DNA of 5,081 nucleotides from positions 1 through 5,081 of the forward strand of contig JABIQT010000928.1 of assembly GCA_018667995.1 (NCBI GenBank), given 5' to 3'. The notes beneath the pieces were generated by a model. That model saw nothing but the letters and a program-made list of their open reading frames with translations. It did not search any database and was not told the DNA's origin. Below are positions 1-5,081 of this stretch, one piece after another. Position numbers and translations under genes: made by a program. Every line of letters starts with the position of its first letter. Position 1 is the first letter of the stretch. Source of the stretch: Candidatus Latescibacterota bacterium. Lineage in GTDB: Bacteria; JAAXHH01; JABIQT01.

Positions 1-316
1 CCCCAAGTTTCATGGCATCGACGGCTACACGCTCATCACCATATCCCGTAACCATGATGACTGGCACGTCAATCCCAGAAGACCGCATCTTCCTAAGCAC
101 TTCCATGCCCGTCATCTGCGGCATGCTGTAGTCCAGGATTACCAGATCATAGGTGTTCTCATCCAGCTTATCGAGACAAGCCTGACCTGAGATTACATCG
201 GTAACCTCAATCCGACCGTCCTGAGAAAGCGTCTCAATGGCAATGAATGCCTGATCTTCATTATCGTCCACCAGTAGAACGTGGATTCCCGAGTCATCCT
301 GAAGCTGCTCTGACAA
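1..316 (-). CDS. Response regulator receiver-domain protein (C-terminus outside window)
   Basis: This is the N-terminal 105 codons of a CheY-like receiver protein that continues beyond the left edge. Translating the minus strand from a TTG at 316-314 gives a start MSEQLQDDSGIHVLLVDDNE (TTG read as Met). The acidic pocket is D17-D18, the predicted phospho-acceptor is D62 in LVILDYSMPQMTGMEVL, and the switch threonine is T90 in VIMVTGYGD. The conserved lysine of the last beta strand would lie just past the edge. TTG is preferred because an AAGGAGA-type ribosome binding site sits 8 nt upstream and no better-placed ATG exists before the receiver fold begins. It lies 15 nt after the stop of the Rcp1-like regulator, so it is probably co-transcribed with it and with the kinase. 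By family it should accept phosphate from a histidine kinase in the cytoplasm. Whether an output domain (PAS, kinase, GGDEF, DNA-binding) follows cannot be seen. Confidence 0.88.
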   Translation of the reverse strand, partial: MSEQLQDDSGIHVLLVDDNEDQAFIAIETLSQDGRIEVTDVISGQACLDKLDENTYDLVILDYSMPQMTGMEVLRKMRSSGIDVPVIMVTGYGDERVAVDAMKLG

Positions 317-324
317 GTGAAGAT

Positions 325-331
325 TCTCCTT
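325..331 (-). promoter_or_regulatory. Ribosome binding site deciding a TTG start
   Basis: The minus strand reads AAGGAGA immediately after the stop codon of the upstream response regulator (332-334) and 8 nt before the TTG at 316-314. This near-consensus Shine-Dalgarno site is the main reason for choosing TTG as the start of the left-edge receiver protein. Its position hard against the previous stop suggests translational coupling. Confidence 0.6.
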
Positions 332-778
332 CTATCGGCGTGGCGGAGGGGTATTGGTAGACATCCAGAAATCCACGATATGTGTGAGCTTTTCGGTTAA
401 TTCTTCGAACTGGACGGGCTTAGTGACGTAGCTATTCACACCCAGATCGTAGCTTCTGAGAATCTCTTCTTCCCGGTTTGAGGTCGTCAACATCACGACC
501 GGAATCCGGCGAAGATCCGGATCGGCTTTTATGCGTTCCAAGACCTCCAGGCCATCAAATTTGGGTAGCTTTAGATCCAGAAGGATAAGTCCCGGCGTCG
601 GATATTCTTCCGCATCAGAATAATCACCCTGATGGAAAAGACAGTCGATTGCTTTGGCACCGTCGTCGACCCAGATTATGCGGTTTTCAACACTGTTCTC
701 TTCTAGAGTGAAGATGGTGATTTCTGCGTGATCTTCGTTGTCTTCTACGAGCAAGATCGGTACGGGATTGTTACTCAT
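332..778 (-). CDS. Rcp1/CheY-like single-domain response regulator
   Basis: A 148-residue stand-alone receiver. It resembles the Rcp1 family of regulators that partner phytochrome-type and other non-hybrid histidine kinases, including the family's longer loop before beta 3 (around HQGDYSDAEEYPTPGLILLD). Key residues are the acidic pocket E12-D13, phospho-acceptor D68 in LILLDLKLPKFDGLEVL, switch residues T98-T99 in VVMLTTSN, and K120-P121 in SYVTKPVQF. After the receiver there is only a short proline-rich tail, so no output domain is present; it probably acts by protein-protein contact or as a phosphate shuttle. The ATG start at 778 is supported by GGAGG at 785-789, 6 nt upstream. It lies 47 nt downstream of the kinase's restored stop and 15 nt upstream of a second receiver gene, so the kinase just upstream is its likely phosphodonor. 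The fold assignment is firm; the partner is inferred from position. Confidence 0.95.
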   Translation of the reverse strand: MSNNPVPILLVEDNEDHAEITIFTLEENSVENRIIWVDDGAKAIDCLFHQGDYSDAEEYPTPGLILLDLKLPKFDGLEVLERIKADPDLRRIPVVMLTTSNREEEILRSYDLGVNSYVTKPVQFEELTEKLTHIVDFWMSTNTPPPRR

Positions 779-825
779 CTTTCGCCTCCAGGCGTCACAT
801 GCCGATTGTATCGGGGTCTACGGTC

Positions 826-936
826 CTAATCCGCTTGTGGCGCGACCACGCCATCCTCTTCCGCGAACTCAGCCATATCCCTGACCGGCAGTGTAATCAG
901 GAATTTTGACCCCTTGCCTTTGTCCGATTCAACAAA
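826..936 (-). pseudogene. Detached C-terminal end of the histidine kinase, in the -1 frame
   Basis: Read in the frame that begins with TTT at 936-934, this stretch encodes FVESDKGKGSKFLITLP followed by a mainly acidic tail ending APQAD and a TAG at 828-826. The first part is the expected HATPase_c terminus that follows GTGVGLAIVKKIIDNLSGTI in intact kinases. It has no start codon or ribosome binding site of its own, so it belongs to the kinase gene. One surplus base (C937 on the plus strand, G on the coding strand) separates it from the main frame. The cause could be a read or assembly error, a true mutation, or, least likely, recoding. Confidence 0.8.
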
Positions 937-2974
937 CGATTGTACCGGAAAGGTTATCTATTATCTTCTTAACGATGGCTAGACCGACTCCCGTTCCCTT
1001 GACCTCGCCTAGTTCTTTCAGCCTCTGAAATATAACAAAGACTTTTTCGTGATAGGCTTCATCAATACCGATACCGCTGTCCTGAACATACAGATGCACC
1101 ACACCACCGAACTCAGATCCACCGACTTCTATCCGTCTTTCTTCTGAATCGCCCATGAACTTCACGGCATTGCTAAGCAGATTGCTATATATCTGACGAA
1201 TATGAACCAGTGGAGCCACAATCATAGGCAGTGGATGGATGTCGAGCTCAATATTGTTCGCCTCTAGTTGTGGCTGTAGTTGCTCTCCAATTTCCCGAAG
1301 TGTCTTGTCCAGGTCTACTTCTGACATTTTCACTTCTTCCCGACCGATGCGCGACAGCTCGAGAAGTCCGTCTATTAACTCTTCCATCTGACTGACGTTA
1401 GCTTCAAGTCTTGTTATATACCGTCTGCCCCGGTCATCCAACTTGGGGCCAATAGACTTGGTAAACATAGCCATCAATCCGTGCAAGGACACGAGCGGCG
1501 ACCTAAGGTCGTGGGAGGCAGAGTAGACAAAACTGGATAATTCCTGGTTCTTATTGCGTAGCTGATTGGCGTATTCACGGACTTCTTTGTAGAGCTGGGC
1601 ATTCCTGAAGGCGCCGGCCACTTGATTGCACATAGTCTGAAAGAACGAAATCTGATTTTCGGTTAGAGGCGAGTCTTTGGTGTAGTTCGTGAGCAACAGC
1701 ACACCGATCATCTCGCCGTGGTCCGTCAAGGGAGCACAGACTGCCTCGTGCGCCGTCGGCTTGCCTTCAGAGGCTTTATCCAACCACTTCTTGTTTCCAG
1801 AGCTCAGGTTGTCCAACTCTCCGGACAACTCTCCTGAAGACCTGCAGATATAGGGTTCGCCCGTCGCATAGACACGTCCAAAAATTGACTCCTCCGGCTT
1901 TACCCGCATGGGGCCAATCAGGGCAAAGTCGAAACCGTGAACGGCCTTAGGAACCAACACCTCGGAGCCCGAATCGTACAGAAACATAATGCCGGTTTCT
2001 GTCTGAGGCATGAGATTGGCGGCGTTATCCAGTATGAGCTGTGGCAGCGGATCCACTTCCCGCGTCTCCGCTATCTGATGACTTACGTCAAGCAGCGTTC
2101 CAAGCTGCGTATTTGTACGCTCCAAGTCTTGATTTTGCTCGTCCAGCTCATCACGTTGCCGTTCTGTTTCCTTAAATAGCGATAGATTCTCCATATAGAG
2201 TCCGGTCAGCGCAACCACATATCCGAAAACCTTCAGCACCCGCGGAATGAAAACCGTACTTTCGCTCCAGTCGGCGAATAACGCCGCATACATCTGCGAC
2301 ACACCGAATATGACAAGCGCGCCAGCGGCCCAATCGAGAAAGGCCGATCGGCTCTTAACGTGTAGCTGTAGATATCCCCAAGCACTCCAGAGGAAAAATG
2401 TAATCAAGGTCCATCCGGCAATGACACGAATGGTTGGTAATGATGCGGAGATTTCTTCCGAGGAGTAAGCCGACAAGGCCGTGGTGGTTATGGCCGTGAT
2501 TATAATTGTTACGATCAAAGCAAGGATCAGTTCGGCGTTGATTCGTTTTGCTTTGGGAGCGTACTGCCCTACAACCAGACTTGCCAGCAACAGAACACCG
2601 TGTGTCAACCGGCCTGCTGTCCAAGTGGTCGGATCGGTGCCTCCTCCTGTAGCAATCACATCAAGCGAAATAGATGCGTTGAGTAGATCAGTAAGGCCCG
2701 CTCCCAGAAAGCTCAAACCGAACAGCAGCACCAATCTCTCGCCGAGGGCTATGTATCGCACGATCCCACCAAGAGCTACCACAAGCGCCAAAAGCGCTGC
2801 AATAAACTCGAGGGCAATGTGAAGAGATTGCGTCCCCTGCCAGATGGCGGCCGGGGCGATAGTGAGACCGAAGATGAGAACCAAGCCAAAAATCATGGCC
2901 TGAACCGCTACAGTCTGACTCAAGCGAAAGGGTTTTTTCTCAGGGATTGCGCCCGACGCCGTTGCTTCACTCAT
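929..2974 (-). CDS. Membrane sensor histidine kinase (MASE3-like, GAF, HisKA, HATPase_c), frameshifted near C-terminus
   Basis: As written, this encodes 681 residues. Residues about 21-262 contain roughly seven or eight hydrophobic segments resembling the MASE3 membrane sensor. A short coiled coil (about 264-295) leads to a GAF domain (about 291-456). The HisKA phospho-acceptor is H488 in SSFVYSASHDLRSPL. The ATPase domain shows the N box at N602 (NLLSNAVKF), the G1 box at 632-637 (DSGIGI), the F box near 644-652, and the G2 box at 660-665 (GTGVGL). The ligand is unknown; the kinase should autophosphorylate at the inner membrane and pass phosphate to the receivers encoded downstream. The ATG start has AGGAG at 2980-2984, 5 nt upstream. 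The frame ends abruptly in SGTIVC; skipping one base at about 937 continues as FVESDKGKGSKFLITLP to a stop at 826-828 (715 residues), the normal end of this fold. The literal product would lack the last beta-strand region of the ATPase domain. Confidence 0.9.
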   Translation of the reverse strand: MSEATASGAIPEKKPFRLSQTVAVQAMIFGLVLIFGLTIAPAAIWQGTQSLHIALEFIAALLALVVALGGIVRYIALGERLVLLFGLSFLGAGLTDLLNASISLDVIATGGGTDPTTWTAGRLTHGVLLLASLVVGQYAPKAKRINAELILALIVTIIITAITTTALSAYSSEEISASLPTIRVIAGWTLITFFLWSAWGYLQLHVKSRSAFLDWAAGALVIFGVSQMYAALFADWSESTVFIPRVLKVFGYVVALTGLYMENLSLFKETERQRDELDEQNQDLERTNTQLGTLLDVSHQIAETREVDPLPQLILDNAANLMPQTETGIMFLYDSGSEVLVPKAVHGFDFALIGPMRVKPEESIFGRVYATGEPYICRSSGELSGELDNLSSGNKKWLDKASEGKPTAHEAVCAPLTDHGEMIGVLLLTNYTKDSPLTENQISFFQTMCNQVAGAFRNAQLYKEVREYANQLRNKNQELSSFVYSASHDLRSPLVSLHGLMAMFTKSIGPKLDDRGRRYITRLEANVSQMEELIDGLLELSRIGREEVKMSEVDLDKTLREIGEQLQPQLEANNIELDIHPLPMIVAPLVHIRQIYSNLLSNAVKFMGDSEERRIEVGGSEFGGVVHLYVQDSGIGIDEAYHEKVFVIFQRLKELGEVKGTGVGLAIVKKIIDNLSGTIVC

Positions 2975-3043
2975 TACAGCTCCTGTCCAAGCACAGATCA
3001 GACTTACATGAGACTCGTCGCACAGCCTTCGCGATATTTGCAG

Positions 3044-3064
3044 ATGATTCTAGAGAAAAATCAT
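3044..3064. repeat. Short inverted repeat in the kinase leader
   Basis: ATGATT at 3044-3049 is the reverse complement of AATCAT at 3059-3064, separated by 9 bases. It lies just downstream of the candidate kinase promoter, where it could be an operator or a weak leader hairpin. Six AT-rich base pairs can easily arise by chance in such sequence. Confidence 0.2.
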
Positions 3065-3082
3065 TAACGGACCTAGTAGATC

Positions 3083-3110
3083 AATTTAGAATCCACATCG
3101 GCTATGTCAA
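3083..3110 (-). promoter_or_regulatory. Candidate sigma-70 type promoter for the kinase operon
   Basis: On the minus strand a perfect TTGACA (-35) lies at 3110-3105, followed after 16 bases by TAAATT (-10, four of six consensus matches) at 3088-3083. Transcription would begin near 3075, giving a leader of about 100 nt before the kinase ATG at 2974. This rests on consensus matching only. Confidence 0.4.
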
Positions 3111-3202
3111 TAATAATATGTACTTCTATATTTAGTTACGACACTCCAAACAAGCGTTTTCCTCGTCGTGAAAATAATGACTTGTCTGGGCATATATTTG
3201 TC

Positions 3203-3231
3203 TTGCATTGCCGATTTCAAAATGCCATAAT
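3203..3231 (+). promoter_or_regulatory. Candidate promoter for the Rieske-transglutaminase operon
   Basis: TTGCAT (-35, matching the consensus mainly at TTG) at 3203-3208 is followed after 17 bases by CATAAT (-10, five of six matches) at 3226-3231. Transcription would start near 3238, leaving a leader of about 105 nt before the Rieske start. The -10 box and spacing are good and the -35 box is weak. Confidence 0.35.
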
Positions 3232-3271
3232 TAGATCAGTGGACGATAGATCCCCCTGAATACTATCCCCT

Positions 3272-3289
3272 TGTATCAACTCGGATACA
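3272..3289. repeat. Inverted repeat TGTATC-N6-GATACA upstream of the Rieske gene
   Basis: TGTATC at 3272-3277 and GATACA at 3284-3289 are perfect inverted half-sites separated by 6 bases. The site lies downstream of the candidate plus-strand promoter and about 55 bases before the Rieske start. It could be an operator for a dimeric repressor or a small hairpin in the leader. No regulator gene that would bind it is visible in this window. Confidence 0.3.
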
Positions 3290-3343
3290 GTACTGATCAC
3301 CCTGAGGCCCGACCGGTACGTTAACGCGTGCTGTTGTTGCGAC

Positions 3344-3664
3344 ATGTGTACCATGCCAAGATCCATAAAAGTGGCGAAGGCCTACGATATCGACCCGGGT
3401 GAGGGTGCGACGGTGATAGCCGAGGGCATTCGAATTGCGGTCTTCAATGTAGACGGCGAGTTTCACGCCATTTCTGATACCTGCGTCCATGTGGGCGCCT
3501 CGCTCGGAGAAGGTTGGCTGAGAGATGACTTCGTCTCTTGCCCTCTACACGGATGGCGATTCAATGTGAAAACCGGAGCCTCTGATATGCACCGGGATAT
3601 CTGTGTGGAAAGATTCGACATTCATCAATCAGGTACTGATATATTCGTACGTTTTGAGGACTGA
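3344..3664 (+). CDS. Rieske [2Fe-2S] ferredoxin
   Basis: A 106-residue single-domain Rieske protein, the usual size for the soluble ferredoxins of ring-hydroxylating dioxygenase systems and NirD-like small subunits. Both cluster-binding motifs are complete: C47-x-H49 in SDTCVHVGASLGEG and C66-x2-H69 in SCPLHGWRFNVKTG, with 16 residues between H49 and C66. There is no signal peptide or membrane anchor, so it should be a cytoplasmic electron carrier. No oxygenase or reductase subunit is encoded nearby; the next gene, 29 nt downstream, is a transglutaminase-like protein. The start is uncertain: ATG 3344 and ATG 3353 are both possible, neither has a recognisable Shine-Dalgarno site, and no ATG, GTG or TTG lies in frame just upstream. 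The choice affects only three residues outside the fold. The family call is secure; the redox partner is unknown. Confidence 0.93.
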   Translation: MCTMPRSIKVAKAYDIDPGEGATVIAEGIRIAVFNVDGEFHAISDTCVHVGASLGEGWLRDDFVSCPLHGWRFNVKTGASDMHRDICVERFDIHQSGTDIFVRFED

Positions 3665-3693
3665 CTGACGTACGTTGGCGGGAAAGGCGATTC

Positions 3694-5081
3694 ATGGCAG
3701 TACGCACATTTTCCGAGACAACGGCTATGGACCGTTGCACATATGACAACAGTTTAGAGATGGTGAACGGTAGGGTCCGCCTCAAGTCACACCTCTTGGT
3801 TGCGGATGACATCGGCTCCATCACTAGTCGGACATTCGAGCTCATTCACGGCAATACTAAGGCCCGGAAGTCACTGATGCTTGGTGTGGCTGATGCCAAA
3901 GAGGCAGAGCTGGTCCTCAGAATCGAACCCGTTACGACAAATCCCTCCGAAGGATCCGAAAACACACTACAGATTCAAATAAACAGAACGACAATCTCCC
4001 ATAGCTACAGCAAGGAGAATCAATCCTTTCAGGGCGATATCGACGCCTACTGGTCGATGGGGTGGGAGGTAATTCAAATCCCTCCGAAAGCCTTGAAAGC
4101 CGGTCTAAACAAGATCATAATCTCTGATGGCGGAGGTAGTGGCTGGCGTCTATTTATCGATACTATGCGATGTATGGGGCGGAGTGATAAGTCGATCGAT
4201 GGCGGCCATACGTGGACCCCGGAACGTCTCGGAGCCAATGATTTCTGCACAGGTGAGTATGTAGCGCGGCTGAATCTGCTGCGGCATCCAAACTCTGGCG
4301 TCATCACGTCACCGGTTATGGATATGGCCTCAGTGGCCAGCGACCAAGAGATTGCGGATCGTGTTCTGATCAAAAGCGCCTGCCTGAAACCCAATATGAC
4401 GCGACCCCGCGGTACCGGCATTGTGATGCAGTGGCGAAGTGGGGCCACTCCATCGTACAATCCTGATACCTGGGAGCCCTGGCAGGACAACTCCGGGCCA
4501 GTTTGCGTACCCAAGAGTCACCGGTTTATCCAATGGTGCGCGACTCTGACCACAGCCCGGGGAGACGCCACGCCCGTGCTGCGGGGCGTCGATCTAGAGA
4601 TCAGCGGTGATGTATCAAAGAAGGCCAATCGCTACCTCAACGTGATCGAGTCGAATAATCCCGAATTGGTCATATCCAGTCACCCCTTTGCGTTCCAACT
4701 GGAGGACGAACCAAGACTGAAAATACTGAGGGAGCGGTGGGAACTTGACAAGGTAGTGGAAGGCGCCAAGTCCGAATGGGAAGTCTTCATGAGGCTGAAA
4801 CGGTGGATCAGGGATCAGTGGGAGGATGGTTGGAGTAGAGGGGAGCTGGATTTCGTTCCGCCATGGGACGCTAACGTCGTACTCGAACTGGCTAGCAGGA
4901 AGATGTCACTGGGCATGTGCACCCATTATGCAAGTACATACGTGCAGTGTTGCCTCTCGCTCGGACTGCAGGCAAGAGTGTGCATCACGACAGCCCATTG
5001 CGTAGCCGAAGTCTGGTCCAATGAGCATCGAAAATGGGCCATGATGGACCCCGGATGTGACGCCGATGATACACGAAAATC
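3694..5081 (+). CDS. Transglutaminase-like protein with N-terminal beta-sandwich modules (3' end outside window)
   Basis: The frame is open from ATG 3694 to the right edge (462 codons, no stop). Residues about 320-462 form a transglutaminase-like (papain-fold) domain with a full triad: C409 in SLGMCTHYASTYVQ, H435 in TAHCVAEVW, and D452 in WAMMDPGCD. Such domains act as amide-bond transferases, peptidases or related hydrolases; the substrate cannot be read from sequence. Residues about 60-160 look like a galactose-binding-like beta sandwich (LKAGLNKIIISD, then GWRLFIDT). Residues about 188-302 resemble a second sandwich module (ITSPVMDMA, GTGIVMQWRSG, WEPWQD, RFIQWCATLTT, TPVLRGVDL). The N-terminus is polar with no signal peptide. 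An in-frame TGA at 3655-3657 and the absence of an earlier start codon fix 3694 as the first possible start. AAAGG at 3683-3687 lies 6 nt upstream. It follows the Rieske gene by 29 nt, so the two are probably co-transcribed. Confidence 0.87.
   Translation, partial: MAVRTFSETTAMDRCTYDNSLEMVNGRVRLKSHLLVADDIGSITSRTFELIHGNTKARKSLMLGVADAKEAELVLRIEPVTTNPSEGSENTLQIQINRTTISHSYSKENQSFQGDIDAYWSMGWEVIQIPPKALKAGLNKIIISDGGGSGWRLFIDTMRCMGRSDKSIDGGHTWTPERLGANDFCTGEYVARLNLLRHPNSGVITSPVMDMASVASDQEIADRVLIKSACLKPNMTRPRGTGIVMQWRSGATPSYNPDTWEPWQDNSGPVCVPKSHRFIQWCATLTTARGDATPVLRGVDLEISGDVSKKANRYLNVIESNNPELVISSHPFAFQLEDEPRLKILRERWELDKVVEGAKSEWEVFMRLKRWIRDQWEDGWSRGELDFVPPWDANVVLELASRKMSLGMCTHYASTYVQCCLSLGLQARVCITTAHCVAEVWSNEHRKWAMMDPGCDADDTRK

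Larger units (their letters stand above)
2975..3343. other. Divergent intergenic regulatory region
   Basis: About 370 bases separate the starts of the two divergent gene groups. The middle (about 3040-3240) is visibly more AT-rich than the flanking genes, as expected for promoters. It contains one candidate promoter on each strand and two short inverted repeats, listed separately. The short open frames that cross it have no recognisable protein content. No terminator, tRNA or known riboswitch pattern was recognised. Confidence 0.7.

Noticed and set aside
929-945. Programmed ribosomal frameshifting as the explanation for the split kinase
   Set aside because: The coding-strand context is not a typical slippery heptamer and no strong downstream stem-loop was evident; an indel or sequence error is simpler.
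2355-2624. Minus-strand 89-codon open frame inside the kinase
   Set aside because: It is an out-of-frame reading of the membrane-sensor part of the kinase with no ribosome binding site or family resemblance.
1937-2822. Several plus-strand open frames of 73-113 codons opposite the kinase gene
   Set aside because: They lie antisense to a strongly conserved kinase coding sequence, show no recognisable domains, and are best explained as shadow frames.
2819-3135. Plus-strand small open frames spanning the kinase start and the intergenic region
   Set aside because: They overlap the kinase N-terminus and candidate promoter, have implausible composition and no clear ribosome binding site.
3077-3238. 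TAGATCA occurring at 3077-3083 and again at 3232-3238
   Set aside because: A seven-base direct match in AT-rich DNA 155 bases apart is compatible with chance and has no further shared flank.
3263-3845. Minus-strand open frames opposite the Rieske gene and the start of the transglutaminase gene
   Set aside because: The plus strand carries unmistakable Rieske motifs and the continuous transglutaminase frame, so these are antisense shadows.
4074-4533. Two overlapping minus-strand open frames opposite the transglutaminase gene
   Set aside because: They overlap each other and the open plus-strand frame that ends in a complete Cys-His-Asp triad; neither shows a recognisable domain.

Overview
The window carries two gene groups facing away from each other across an AT-rich divergent intergenic region (about 2975-3343). 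The organism is bacterial: Shine-Dalgarno sites precede most starts, genes are tightly packed, and a TTG start is used once. Base composition is intermediate and the proteins are of environmental-bacterium type (Rcp1-like response regulator, Rieske ferredoxin, transglutaminase-like protein). I cannot place the phylum; an uncultured marine or symbiotic lineage is only a guess.

Minus strand (2974 down to 1): a two-component cluster. A membrane histidine kinase (polytopic MASE3-like sensor, GAF, HisKA, HATPase_c) is followed by an Rcp1/CheY-like single-domain response regulator, then by a second receiver-domain protein that starts at TTG and leaves the window. Each downstream gene has its own ribosome binding site, with gaps of 47 and 15 nt, so this looks like one operon. 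No DNA-binding output domain is visible. As written, the kinase is cut short by a one-base frameshift near 937. Removing that base restores the missing end of the ATPase domain and extends the protein from 681 to 715 residues.

Plus strand (3344 to the window end): a small Rieske [2Fe-2S] ferredoxin, then, 29 nt downstream, a long open frame from 3694 that runs off the right edge. That frame encodes at least 462 residues: two apparent beta-sandwich modules followed by a transglutaminase-like domain with a complete Cys-His-Asp triad. No secretion signal is present, and an upstream in-frame stop rules out a longer N-terminus.

The intergenic region holds plausible sigma-70 type promoters in both directions and two short inverted repeats. 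No RNA genes, CRISPR arrays, insertion sequences or clear terminators were seen. The points most worth checking are the kinase frameshift, the unusual Rieske-transglutaminase pairing, and a one-kinase/two-receiver signalling arrangement.
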